Shown: piece by piece, positions 1 through 11,589 of the stretch
How the letters are laid out: every line of letters begins with the position of its first letter
Numbering within the stretch: the stretch's first letter is position 1
Source: Drosophila pseudoobscura
Taxonomy: Eukaryota > Arthropoda > Insecta > Diptera > Drosophilidae
Direction: 5' to 3'
NCBI RefSeq assembly: GCF_009870125.1
Contig: NC_046681.1
Span: 2,914,001-2,978,000 of the forward strand
DNA: 64,000 nucleotides
The notes under the pieces: generated by a model
Told to the model about the DNA's origin: nothing
Database searches by the model: none
Seen by the model: only the letters and a program-made list of their open reading frames with translations
Translations under genes and position numbers: made by a program

Positions 1-2055
1 GTTTTCGCCGTTGCTGTTTCGCCTTTGTCCGATTTCCTTTTGCAAGCCGGGTTCCATTCCATTAAAAGGAAGTAACAGTAGCCCTAACCTTTTCCCATCC
101 TCACTCGTGTTGCCCGATACGGGGATGGGGTACGATACGCCCTCCCAAGTGTTAGTGGGGACTCCATCGGTGAGGCAGTGTTGTTTGTGCTGTATGCGTT
201 GCTATCGCGCTTTATTTTTACTTTGCTTTTCACTCGAAAATGTATACCAATGTGGGTCAATGCTGCGCACATGTCCGTGTATTATATGGTACATTTAGTT
301 GAACTGTACTTCGTTGGAGGGATATAACCGCTTGATTTGTCGCCAGTTCATTACCACCTACCCGCTACCCGCTGTGTTGGCTAATCTGATTATCACTGAG
401 CCGAGAATTGCAGTCGAACAATTTCGTTGCGGTGGTGTTCCCGTTTTTAAATGATCGTTTTTAACGTTGCTTTTCGGCAATCTGTGCAAAATCTTTCAAT
501 TCTCTTGAATCCCTTGCATCGTGACTACAGCTGGAACATTCATGCAAATAATTTTCTGCTTGGACATACATATGTACATACATATACATATACGTGCATG
601 CATATATACTCTTGATCGGCGGGGCCAATGCACTCGAACAGCTGTTGCTGCAGGCTGCAGGAAGCGTATTTCATTTGCCTTTGTTCATTTTTTGATTGTT
701 TTGTGACGAATCCGACAAAAGACTATGCCGAGTCATGGCGTCGTCAGCATGTCTGGAGGCCTTGTCTACCTGCACTTGGCTTAAGAAACACTTCGTAGTT
801 CCGTTCCCGAAACAGTTGTGACCTGTCTCAACAAAGCCGCTGCAGCGACCCGTTTTAGTGCTCTGTAAACATTATTAAATGTGATTTTTCCAGGAACTGG
901 ATTAAGCCTGGTCAATTTTATCGTTATCGACCGCCGCTGGCGTCGCCTCTGCCTCGCCGCTGCCACTAGCCGACAAGAGTGATCCAAACGATCGTCCAAC
1001 TCGATCCGGACGGACTGTGAAGCTTATCTCTCCAACTTCTAGCCCGTTGTATTGTTACTGTTCCGAGAGGAAAATCGGTATACACCGCATAAGGAAATCG
1101 CATAAGACTCTCGCAAGTAGCGCAGGAATGTAGCTTTTATCAGCCGTTGGCAACCGACATTGGCATAACGGGCGGGATGATTCGTGACGCGGCGCTCCTT
1201 TGCTTATAAAATGTTTAGAAAATTGGCCTTAGAATATTAGAAAAGTTCGCAAATGGAACAAGTGTACAGGTCTACACAGGAGCGCATGAACACTGGCAAT
1301 GGATAGCCATTAAAATTGGATGCAATCGATTTTCACAGCTGTTGCGCTTCTCACGTTGGCAATTGATCAAAAGTTATTATTTTCTGTTTTCAAACATATG
1401 TATATTGAATGTACAATGTATGGATGTACATATATGTACATATGTTGTAGATATGTACTATGTAAATGTGTATATGGACCAATACGAACGCAAACGACGC
1501 ACAGATTGCTTGCTAATAACACTGAAAGTCTCAAAAGGCATGCTAAAACTGGTTTCTTGTTTATTGTTTGTTTTCGCTTTGTCTCGCGCACAATCAACAA
1601 TTTAGTATGATTGATCCGCTTCAAGAGCCTCCTTTGCTCCAATGATCGCAATTGGAGAGCGCCCCAGCGATAAAAGAATACATTTGTTTATGTATGACAA
1701 ATTCTAGAGGCTAGCCCTCGCGTTCACTTAAATGGAAACTCGCGTAATTGCTTCCAACGCATTTTAATTGGAGAAGCCAATTGAATTGGAAACTGTTACC
1801 AGTGCCAACAAAAATTTATTTTCATTTACTCTCTGCGGTAGCCGTTCAGGAAATGGCCTTCAATACGACCGCGCAAACGACCATCAGCCCCTGCTGCTGG
1901 AACCAACAAACGCAGCAAAAAACGAACGGGAACGTTCTGTCTCGGTACTACTTCATGCCTGGTACTCAGTCAGTATGTGTGTTGCCATCTCTCTTGCTTT
2001 CGGCAGTCTCTGGTCATTCCCTTGATTCTGCGTTTTTGTTCTCTCGTACGTTCAA
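1..2055. other. Noncoding stretch, start of window
   Basis: No convincing coding exon was found on either strand. The open frames here are short, have no family resemblance and no codon bias. The stretch holds small AT-rich microsatellites built on catacatatgtacat (about 565-605 and 1395-1455), which are common throughout the window. It could include far-upstream regulatory DNA of the transporter at 3.2 kb or of a gene to the left of the window; nothing in the sequence decides this. Confidence 0.5.
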
Positions 2056-2303
2056 AATTGGGGATGCCACCATTTTCGGCCCTTGTGGCGGCGAAGTACA
2101 CTTGTGACAGTGTGATATTACAGGAGTTGCTCTAGGAATTGCGAAATTTGGTTGCTCTTGCTCTTTTAGCCCCTGGGCAGTAGGCGCTCATAGTGACGGA
2201 CAGACAGACATGACTACATATGTATGTATCTACATATATATCGACTCGGCTATTGATGCTGATCTATATACCGCCATACTCTTCGAGTACCAGGTATAAA
2301 AAG
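2056..2303 (+). repeat. Partial copy of the interspersed inverted-repeat element
   Basis: The segment carries the landmarks of the full copy at 43.4 kb: a GGATGCCACCATTTTCGG-like block, a cttgtgacagtgtgatat block, then GACGGACAGACAGACATG and a CGACTCGGCTATTGATGCTG block seen also near 17.9 kb and 18.9 kb. It ends at a GGTATAAAAAG that matches the outer right end of the family (gagtatcgggtataa). The left half is missing, so this is a truncated, probably dead copy. Confidence 0.6.
2295..2302 (+). promoter_or_regulatory. Possible TATA box at the right end of a repeat copy
   Basis: TATAAAAA lies in the context GGTATAAAAAG, a textbook TATA box. It is formed by the terminal sequence of the interspersed repeat. 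The transporter gene downstream needs an upstream untranslated exon, because its first coding exon begins at a splice acceptor (3204). A transcript starting about 30 bases after this TATA and splicing from a donor such as the one near 2431 would be possible. This is inference from position only. Confidence 0.2.
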
Positions 2304-2570
2304 CCTTATCAGCGAAACTCGACTCGAGTCGAGCAGCGATCTGTCTGGGTCTGTGCGTGAACTGCATGTATTTTTTGTTTTTCCATTCTCGGGCATTCGC
2401 TTGTGCGTCTGCCTGTCGCCGGTTATCTCGGTGAATGCGAATAGGAAATGGGAGCAGTGGGCTCCAGCAGTGGGATTCTTGGCGATTAATATCAGATATG
2501 GCTGAGTTGTGTAAAATGATGTTTCAGTTCAATTGATTAAGTGCTGCCTTTCATCCGAATTTCATATAAA

Positions 2571-2878
2571 TCCTACAATATCCGAGGCTTACACTGCTGT
2601 GGCACACTCTCAATACTGGGATCGCTTCGGTTTTGAGTCGGACGATGACGATATCGACTCGGCTATTTTTAATGATAAATCCATACTTGCTGCGTACCGG
2701 GCATGAGAAGATATTTCGAGCGTACGACGGACATCAGCAGCAAAGTCATGATGGAATAAAAGTTTGTTACGCTGCGTAGATGATGAATCCGGAGTAGAAG
2801 GTGCATATAGATTACTTGCAGTACGCAAGACCCCAGATTTTGAGGCAGACGAAACGTATTCGAGTAAGTGCAGACTAA
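2571..2878 (+). pseudogene. Possible gene relic with two in-frame TGA codons
   Basis: One plus-strand frame runs for about 100 codons with only two interruptions, both TGA (near 2704 and 2746). The segments between them look protein-like: one contains HSQYWDRFGFESDDDDID and another CVDDESGVEGAYRLLAVRKT, ending at a possible donor (cgagtaag). I recognise no family. A 17-base string in it is shared with the adjacent repeat copy, so it may be repeat-derived. The reading may also be chance. Confidence 0.18.
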
Positions 2879-3207
2879 GCATTCATCACACCTGGTACCT
2901 GTGGGAGCTCCCTCCTCCGTAAGCAGTTTTTTGTGTGTTTTGCACCTCTCAATACCAGTCATGTGGGAGTGGGAGGAAGTTTTCCTAGATTCGGTGGACC
3001 AATCAATGGATCAATGTCTGCTTTGGAGTTCCTCAATTCCCAATGTGCTTGATGTTTCCTTCTGCTATAGCTTTACCATGGTCCTGCACCAGCCGAAAAA
3101 CATGACTTAAGACACGATCCACGTATGCTTTTAAGCTTTCATTACACCCCACCAACAAAACAAACAACAAGAAAAACATGTTCTCTCTCTTTCTCTTCTT
3201 ACAGACC

Positions 3208-6200
3208 ATGCATAAGGAAAAAGTTATAAGTACACAGAAAGCAAACAGCAAAGATCATAAGTTAAATGGAGCCAAAAATGAAAATAGTAATAAAAAAGGT
3301 CAGTAAACTATACAAAAACAAAAAGAACAACAACAACATGAACCATCAACACTGGATCCATCATTTACAAAATAAAAACCTTTAAGGCTGTAGCATACAA
3401 TCCATCGAAAGTCCATACAGCTTTTGATTGCTTGAAGAGGCTGGTGTATGTACGTGGGTTTAAATTCGATTTGTTATCGTTATTGATCGATGACCTCCAT
3501 CGATCACATCCATGTCATAACAAACCCACAAAGCCTTAGACATACATAACCTATGCATGTACCTATAATGTAGATATGTATTCTATCGTTTACTCGCAGT
3601 GTGAGATAGAATGTAGGAGACTCGTCGACCCCTAATGCTTACAGGTTCTTGATCAGTGCCAAGGTCAACCCAGGACCCATATGTATAGTATGTATTGTAT
3701 ACATATATGTATGGTCTATACACAGAAATAAATATAAAAAGAAAGAGTTATTGGAGGCATTTATGGAGTACCTATGGGTTCAATCTGTTCAATAAAGATG
3801 GGCATCGGGCGTACTCGATCGATTATATGAGCAGATCTATTTAAGGGTATTTTATGCTTCATTTGATCACATTTCGGCGATAAGAACTTGTCTTTCAAGG
3901 ACATTAACATTCAAGAATTAACGTCGGTCATTTGTATCTGTGAAAATAAAACTCGACTCGAATCCGCGCCTGGGATCACCAATCAACGCCATCACCAGGA
4001 CAGGGATAACCGCTAATATTTGTATTTATTAGATTAGTTAAAGTATGAACCCACGTTCGAATGCGACGATTGCCGGATAATAAATAAATTCTGCACTGCA
4101 GGCGTAATTCTGCCGGGCCTCTGTCCGGAAAACAAATTTCTTGAAAGATATAGACGTGTAAGTGGCTCGAACTTCGCGATTTTGTTTTATTGCTGCACTT
4201 ATGTAGCACTACTTGAGTAGAGTTAAGTAGAGGCAACGTCAATCCATTCTAAGTAATCCATTAACTCTCTTCTCGACTGCCCCACAGTTAGCTTACTCAA
4301 CAAGAAAGATGACAGCGAGGAGTACGATCTGGTGCCGCCCGACGGTGGCTGGGGTTGGCTAGTACTGTTTGGTTCCTGCTTGACCAACATACTCATTCCT
4401 GGCACAATCAAGAGCTTCGGGGTACTCTTCGTTGAGTTTGTAGAGGAGTTCAATGCGACTCCGACAAAGGCCTCGTGGATCCCGGCAATATGCTACTTCC
4501 TCTACAGTTCGTTGGGTAAGTTTCCAGCTGTCACGTGTCCCTTTTCACTCATTGATTGCTCATTCCAGGACCTGTATCGAGTATTCTTTCTGTGAAGTAT
4601 TCATATCGGACGGTCACCCTGCTGGGAGGAGCGTCAGCATCTCTGGGAATGATACTCTCCTTCTGGGCATCGTCAGTTGAGTATTTGTATATCAGGTGAG
4701 CCAATCGAATCACATTTGGTTTCCAAAACTGAAGTATTTTCTGTCGTTCCGTCATTTAGCTATGGAGTCCTGGTGGGGATTGGCGCTGGGCTATCTTTTC
4801 CGCCCACAGTGTATATTGTAACGTCTTACTTTGTAAAGCTGCGCGGACTGGCCAACGGTCTGTGCATCTCGGGCAGTGCTCTGGGCAGCATTATTCTGCC
4901 GCCTCTGCTGCGCTGGCTGCTGGAGACCTATGGCTACCATGGCTCCTGTTTGATTATGGGCGGCATCACACTGAACGTTTTTGTGGCTGCCCTGTTCTAC
5001 GAGCCCGTGGAACAGCACATGGTTCGAGTGCCCCGTGCTCGCCAGGCACTAGACGACATACCCGAGGAGGAAGACATCGGAATAGTGATGAAGTTCGAGA
5101 ATGTCGATGAAACGGCAACCAACCACGAGCAGTCTGACAAGCAGCTGTTGCCTTACAATTCGCCACCATCGCCGCTCTATCTGCCCGACGATGACAAGCA
5201 GCAGTTCGTGAGAAGTGCCTCGGAGGCCGTAGTCCAGAGCTACGCAAAGCCCGGCGATGAGTTCCAGCCTCGCACTAGGAAGATCAGCACGCCGGTGAGA
5301 CTGCCCCAAAGAAATCAGACATTCACGCCGGGCCAACTGAATTCGCAATCATCGCTGTACGCCGTGCCCGAAGGTCGCTCCAGTTCCAAGCTCACTCTGA
5401 GGAATTTGTCGAGGTCCCGACTGTCGAAGCGGTCGCCTTCGACAAGCAGCTTCTTGTACATCAGCACACCGTACCACGGCAGCACGTTGTCCTTTCAGCC
5501 AAAGGAATTCTCATCGCATTTGTCGCTGCGCTCGGTAGGTAGCAATGGATCAGCAGTGGACACAACTGGCCAAGACAAGGCCCAGGCAACTGACGACACT
5601 CAGGGAAAGACGCAGTCCTCGCAGCGATCCAAGTTCTTCGACCTCAGCCTGCTCAAAGATCCCATGTACTTGGTCATATTAATCTCCAATTCGACGAATG
5701 CCATCAGTTACACAAACTTCATCATTTTGCTGCCCAGTTTTGGCGCTGACAGGGGCTTCAATAAATCGTTGGCGGCCTACCTGCTTTCTGTTGTATCCGC
5801 CACGGACCTGATTGGCCGTATTGGCGGCTCAGCTCTTTCGGACATGGGACTAATTCCCAAGACCTGGTACTTTGTGGGCGGCTTGTCCATATCGGGTCTT
5901 TCCCTCACGCTACTGCCATTTGCCTCCTCCTACAGCACGGTTTGCTTTTGGTGTGCCCTCTTTGGCCTCGCTTCCGGAATCTATGTGGGAATCACCGCGG
6001 TCATAATGGCTGACATGCTTGGCACAGAACGCCTGACATCGTCCTATGGCATCAGTCTTTTTATTAACGGCATCCTTCAGTTGGTAGGCCCGCCACTGTG
6101 CAACTACTGGTACGAGGCCGTTGACGATTACAATCCGCTCTTCCACGCCCTGGGACTAACGCTACTCGCGGGTGCTAGCCTGTGGAGTTTCATGCCATGG

Positions 6201-6275
6201 ATAGAGCGACGCAAGGCCAAAGCTGAGGAAAAACTCGAGGCACAAATCGACGAGGAAGCTGTCGACGGTTACTGA
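3208..6275 (+). CDS. Monocarboxylate transporter-like protein (SLC16/MFS)
   Basis: Four coding exons join in frame: 3208-3298, 4288-4515, 4569-4695 and 4760-6275, giving 653 residues. The start ATG follows a splice acceptor by three bases, so a 5' untranslated exon lies upstream. The N-terminus is lysine-rich and cytosolic. At about residues 46-54 comes VPPDGGWGW, the hallmark opening of SLC16 transporters before membrane helix 1. Six hydrophobic helices follow, then a long polar loop of roughly 170 residues rich in serine and arginine, then six more helices (for example SNAISYTNFIILLPSFGA and GITAVIMADMLGTERL). Length and layout fit the 12-helix family. Members carry lactate, pyruvate or related monocarboxylates with protons across the plasma membrane; the substrate cannot be read here. 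Flies have many paralogues and I do not assign a symbol. It converges with the minus-strand gene at 7.0-8.0 kb. Introns 2 and 3 are only 53 and 64 bases. Confidence 0.93.
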
Positions 6276-7015
6276 ACGGGGATAACGTACAATTACAATT
6301 AGATGTTAAGCTTTAAACAGCGTACAAACAGTGATGGAGGAGGAGTTTAGCTAATCAGGAAAATCAGGATCAGGAGTTGAAGAGTGCATTGAAAGTTTGG
6401 AAACTGTTAATTTGGTTCTTCCAGCATCTTTTTCGTCTAGCTGATAAGTCTTAACTTAATATTGTATAACTATTACAATTATTGTTTACTTAATACCAAT
6501 ATATTTATAGTCTAGGCAGTATAAACATAAGCCCGGATGAAACCGATGAATCGCAAGTGTGTAGCAGAGGAGAAAGCTAAAGTTTTATAACTATTTTTTC
6601 TATAAATATGCCAAACAAAAGAAAAACTAAAAAAATGAGAAAAAATATAATTGAAAAAAGGGAAATACATATCTATTTGAACTCTTTATTGTTGTCTTTG
6701 ATGCCGAAGAGCCCAGAACTGAGTATGGTCTCGGTTTATATTTCGTTCGTGCAAATGTCTGTAGCAGGCGGAAGAAAACTATAAGTATCCACGGACAGCG
6801 AATACGTGGATCAAATTGATTTGAATTCTAAGAATTCCATTGAACACTATTGTTAAAGGTTTGAATGGATAGCCACTTGCTTTTCTTTTTTTTATTTATT
6901 TATTCTGCGAATAACGATCACATTGCATGCAGGGATAAAATATGTATAAATCATGGTATACTGATAACGAGGATATATATGTATGTATGTATGTTGTATA
7001 TGTTTTCGAATGGCA
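6276..7015. other. Convergent 3' untranslated/intergenic stretch
   Basis: This stretch separates two tail-to-tail genes. It is AT-rich with no coding signal. Its left part is presumably the 3' untranslated region of the transporter; I see no canonical AATAAA for it. The right part carries the poly(A) signals of the minus-strand gene, and a short tatgtatgtatgt microsatellite near 6977-6993. Confidence 0.5.
6891..6900 (-). terminator. Poly(A) signals of the FAM210-like gene
   Basis: TTTATTTATT on the plus strand reads as overlapping AATAAA signals on the minus strand, about 120 bases beyond the stop codon at 7016-7018. This is the expected place for 3' end formation of the minus-strand gene. 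Confidence 0.5.
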
Positions 7016-8045
7016 CTAAGTGCTGTTAGATTTTGACTTCAGGAATCCCCTTGAGCGCAGAAAGCGGACAATAAATGGAGTGGCGCCTAACGTAATGCTT
7101 ATTCTGGCAGGAGCAAAAACTTTGTGAACGGCATAGGCCACCACAAAGGTGCTGCCAGTGGCCACCTTCTCCGCAATCGCAGTTGAGGTAATTCCGAGGA
7201 ATTCCAGAACGGGCACCAAATTTATTCCACTGAAAGGAAGGAAAACCACATTAGTTGGTGAATTTTTAGTGCCTTAAAGAACAAGTTAAAAGCAGGCAAA
7301 TGCAAATGAGCGAGTGATTACCGCCTTACCTGGACACCAGTAAATAGAAGCCTCCAAGCGAAATTAAAGAGATGCCCACATGGAATGTTATTATGGTAGT
7401 GCCATACTCCTTGAACGCCTGTTTCAGTTTCTCTTTTTTCGTCAATTTAGCTTCCGTTGGGGGATCTTTTGTTGCTGAACTCGCCGGCGGTGGAGTCGTT
7501 TCGGAAGAGGGTGGCGCAGAATGTGTACTATAGTTGCGCCGGGTAGAAACGCCTACAGAACATGAGCCACGCATGCGAGCGATTTTGTTTTATGATCATC
7601 ATTAGAAATGTCCCGAATGAAATATCAAATATGTACAACTAGTAAGTTAGTAAGCGCCTGCTGGCATGCAAGTAGTCATTCAATTTAAACAACAGATTGA
7701 AGGATGCTCACCTCTGCTGGTTCCAAGGGTTGCATTCTGATCGTAGCTTCCCCAATCTGCACGAGCGCTATCACGAAGAGAGCTGTAATGGGAGCTATGG
7801 AGGTTCTGCGATGTAAACTTATATTCCTGCGACCACTGCCCTCCAGGCATGTTGAGATGCGAGAACTTGTGCATTCCTCCAAATGGTGTGGGAACATTGC
7901 TCTGCATCACCGAATTAAGGCTGATGGATCCGAAGCAGTCGTACGACTGGACATGGGGATCCTGGTACCCTGAACCGGACAGGCTGGCGCTGCTGCTGTT
8001 ATCCGTGGTAATGTCGATGGTTGATATGGGTGCCTGTGCCATCAT
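7016..8045 (-). CDS. DUF1279/FAM210-like mitochondrial membrane protein
   Basis: Three minus-strand exons join in frame (8045-7712, 7552-7330, 7229-7016) for a 256-residue product starting at tandem methionines. A shorter 152-residue form can start at the ATG at 7574, reading MRGSCSVGVSTRRNYSTHSA, an arginine-rich, acid-free start typical of a mitochondrial presequence; that ATG lies just upstream of the exon-2 acceptor and so belongs to an alternative first exon. The shared C-terminal part has a proline/threonine spacer, a KKEKLKQAFKEYG amphipathic segment, then two membrane segments (TIITFHVGISLISLGGFYLL and ITLGATPFIVRFL region). This order matches the DUF1279 domain of FAM210A/B, inner mitochondrial membrane proteins linked to mitochondrial translation and maturation of red cells in vertebrates. 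Family assignment is by recognition; the long N-terminus (about 110 residues, serine-rich) is not typical of an import signal and may be an alternative product. Confidence 0.72.
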
Positions 8046-9400
8046 TACTGTGCAAGTGATGTCTCTGGAGCGCTGTGGTGAGAAGCGTGTTGTCTCAGCA
8101 GCATCCACGTTGATCGGGAGAGGGAGAGCAGCAGCGGCGGCATAATTTTGTATTTTAGAGCTCGTATGAAAAGGTTGAACGGCTATATAAGCAGTAAGGA
8201 TAATTAATATTCGAAAATATTTTTATTTTAGAGGTACTGCGCTGTTTAGCAGACCAGGGTACAAAGTTCAGCTGAATATACACATGCAGACACATTATGT
8301 ACATACATATGTACCTCCTACTTTGTCTGCGAGTTAATTTCAATCTATGACATCTGTCGAGGCTGATTCTATTATCTGCCAACTGATTGTCCCAATGGAC
8401 CGTGCGAGTGTATGTGTGTAATGATTTTAAACTTTGTGACCTCTGGACAAGAATCCACTGCCGCTTAACTCACCTGTGTATCTCTTTAAATTCTGTATTC
8501 CGCTGCCAGGTAAGCGTACTGCATACACCATAGAAGCTCTGCCAGTATTTATAAACATTTTAAGCAATTGACTGAATTAATTACGTGCAAGCGAAATTGT
8601 CACACTGCCAATAGGAAAACAAACGTAAAACGTAAACAACGGCACCCGCTCTCCAGAGTTGTCATAAACCGGTATTAGAGAGGAGCGATCTTTGAGTATC
8701 GTATGAATTGAATATGGCCATATGACATTAGACTTTGTCACTAACTGCTTGTATTTATTTCCCACGCTCCCAACACGGTGGTCAGGTAAAATCGTAGATT
8801 TGGTAGAAACTGGAAACAAAAGCGAAACACGAATTTTCAGTTTTTATTGTGTCCACGCATACATTAAAATACGCTAGAACAGACAAAATAGAAACGTATC
8901 AGACGCTAAAAGTTAAAAGAACACACGCAAATGGGCTGCTGGGCTGGCTGGCTGATGACATGATGCGACTCGAGTCGCCGAACGAACGGGACAGCCTACC
9001 AGAGCCGAACGCGTCGGTTCCTAGAGCCGAAGACCTGGCATACAACTAATTCCTTTGGTACATTTTCGTTGCATGAACAGTTACATCTCTATATGGTTAT
9101 AACTGTTAGGAGTTCGACTTGGCCGAGTTAGCTTTTCTCTTCTCAACTGAAAGCCATTCTGACGCATATGTATGCTCTCTCTCGCTCTCACTACATGTTT
9201 TTCTTATAAGTCTGTCTCTGTTTTTGCAGTCAGTCAGGTAGCAAAATCGAATGTCAACTGGCTATTAAGGAATGCGATACGTAGAGTAATGACGTTTGTT
9301 ACGAAGAATGCTTCTTCAGAAGATGGTCTCCATCTCTATCCAAATGTTCGGAGTGTTTTTTTAATACAAATATTGAATTAGAAACTCATTTATTTACATA
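8046..9400. other. Upstream region of the FAM210-like gene
   Basis: No coding exon was found. A gtcacactg element at about 8598-8606 resembles half of the fly core-promoter Motif 1 and lies upstream of the minus-strand gene, but on the opposite strand, so its role is uncertain. The rest is unremarkable. Confidence 0.35.
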
Positions 9401-9452
9401 TGTGAAGATCATGATGTTCCCTTAAAATTACTTCCAAAATAATATACATATA

Positions 9453-9572
9453 TAATTAAACTAAGCAATTCATCCGCAGACGGTGGTTTTGCATGTGAAA
9501 ACATATGAAGTGTGTGGAACTTTACTTGTAATACTAATATTCAATTAAACTTAGCAATTCATCTGCAGACGG
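9453..9572 (+). repeat. Short direct repeat, two copies 90 bases apart
   Basis: Two 30-base copies, 9453-9482 and 9543-9572, share aattaaact.agcaattcat followed by c/tgcagacgg with two mismatches. They lie immediately beside the open frame at 9631-9900 on the minus strand. The origin is not known to me; they could be target or internal repeats of an old insertion. Confidence 0.6.
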
Positions 9573-9630
9573 GTCTGCCTAGATTTAGCAAATCAATAAA
9601 AAACCTGCCATGGAAAAAGGCCTAGTTTCC

Positions 9631-9900
9631 TTAAGCACATGGTTCCACCTTGCTTTTGGGGTAAATCTCGAGACCGCTTCTGAAATCGCCAAAAGCCTGT
9701 GGCAGGGTTACAATGTTCTTCATCTCCTTTTTCTGGTTACTACCGAAGATATAGTCCCCATCGATTATCTCGTTAAAGTTGTCTCCCACCTCATCCAACA
9801 TAGTACGCGCAGGGGCATGTCCTCCATAGATGAGCTCGTCTTTCCTCCACGCGAAAAGAGTTCGCTCTGAATTAGTAGATGTTCGCGATATTCGTGGTTG
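9631..9900 (-). pseudogene. Protein-like C-terminal fragment, unrecognised
   Basis: On the minus strand an 89-residue frame is open up to a stop at 9631-9633. Its end looks like genuine protein: segments include RKDELIYGGHAPARTMLDEV, GDNFNEIIDGDYIFGSNQ and KNIVTLPQAFGDFRSGLEIY. No start codon fits; upstream, a stop precedes it, and a possible acceptor (ctactaattcag) sits near 9868. It is therefore either the last exon of a gene whose other exons I cannot find or the remnant of an insertion. I recognise no family. Confidence 0.3.
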
Positions 9901-11515
9901 TTATGTGCACGTCGTGAGCATTAAAGCGGGGTATTCTCGTTGAAAGACTTAAATCCGCCTAATGGAAAAGATGAACGACTCAGCACTCTTATAAATTAAA
10001 ATATATAATATGATCATATACTTGTATGTATCATAAACAATTTTGTTCGAGAAAATAACAGTGCAAAAGTTGAAGAAACATTAAAATAGGTAGAACAATT
10101 TAATTTGTATTAATAGATTTCCAGGTATAGCCATTGTATGGACAGTAATACAAATTCAGATGAAAGGACATACATATATTTCTTTAAATAGGTTGGCGGT
10201 GTAGATGCCGAGTGAAAATTATAAAAGTGCAAAAGTAATCAAAACGCGTTTTTTTTTTTTAATTTTTAGAAACAAATTTTGGGGATATTTTGCTAATTCT
10301 AAGTATGGGTATGTGAACAAATCAACCAGGTCTACAATCTCAATCTCATGCAACCATTGCCCAGTCTAATTAGAGCAAGTCATATAGATGCATTCCGAAG
10401 TGACTTCTCTTTATTATCCGGATTGTCAGACAGTTCACCAAGCTCGTTCCGATGATTTTTTTTTTATACATACTTGGTAAGATATATATATTTTATCAAA
10501 ATAAAAAGTATATTTTAAGGAAAAACCGTTCAGAGCTGTGCAGACTAGACTAGCTTCCATACAAACTGGAATATTTCATCTTCAAGGGCATAAAAGGTAT
10601 CTCGCCTCAAGACTTCCTTAATTAATTCCTTCGAGAGAATTTCGAAAGAGTCGTGCTCTCAGGGCTGGGTGCTTCCCAAGCCCTCAGGTCGCACTATCTC
10701 GGACAATTGAAACTACAAAAATAACCGAAAAGGGGACAAACGGACTCTACTCGACAAAAATCGTACATGTACTCCCCTCAACATAGACATGGACCATGTT
10801 GAGGTGTCGGTGTCTTACCTCCGACGTAGCCACCTACCTGAGATCCGGATCAGAATATTTTTAATCTCCAAGCGATGTGCCGCAGTTTTCTCACTCTCTC
10901 GTTTTTGTGGTTTCTCTTCCCCCCATTTAAACCTGCAGGTCAGCTCTAAATGTTCTGCTTTTTCCCAGATCCTGGTCCTTTTTTTCCAAAACCGAACTTC
11001 GCAACAATTTCTCAGTCAATCGGCTACGCGTTCGCGTGAGCCTCCGTTGCGGGTTTTTTTTTATCTGATCCCCTTCTTAGCTTATCAAATTCATCCGTGC
11101 CACTGATCCCCAGCGTTCCTTTCTATTGCCCTTGGACCAAGTTCAAGGGCATGGGCTGATTTGGGATGCTGGCCACTCTCTTTTCTTTGGGGGTGTGGGT
11201 GAGTTGGCTGCGGGACTCCGTTATGGGATAAGATCGAAAATCTTCTTTCATAGCTGTGTCTGAAAATAATTCCCTAGGCCTATCGACATCTTCGAACGCA
11301 ACACGTCAAAAACGTTTGTTTTGTATTTTAATATGCCACCGAAAATAATGAAAATTGAATCAATTTAGCGCAGTTCAGGTGAAATATATAGTGGTTTTTT
11401 TAAGTTCAGACGAAAGATGGAAAGATTTTTCCGCCATTTACTTCAAGTCGTTTATCTGTTTAAATAGAGGAGAATTTGGTTGCCAAGTTGGTTTTTTCAT
11501 TGGTATGGGATTGTA
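9901..11515. other. Noncoding stretch before the promoter-like modules
   Basis: AT-rich intergenic DNA to about 10530, then a more GC-rich block (10530-11300) with polypyrimidine runs and no sustained frame on either strand. That block looks like an old inserted sequence, but it has no protein I can name and no clear ends. Confidence 0.4.
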
Positions 11516-11518
11516 TAT

Positions 11519-11589
11519 TTCGGTATATTTCAGATGGTCGGTCATACTGCTCATATGTCATGAAAATACGAATTATTTACAAATTTTGA
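11519..11589 (+). promoter_or_regulatory. Promoter-like module copy C (degenerate)
   Basis: TTCGGTATATTT (11519-11530) matches core-promoter Motif 6 (KTYRGTATWTTT), and CGGTCATACTG (11539-11549) matches Motif 1 (YGGTCACACTR) except for one base. The following 40 bases, ctcatatgtcatgaaaat and onward, are nearly identical to those after copy A at 12654-12692. This is thus a partial duplicate of the promoter in front of concertina, 1.1 kb further upstream and probably weaker because of the Motif 1 change. Confidence 0.6.
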
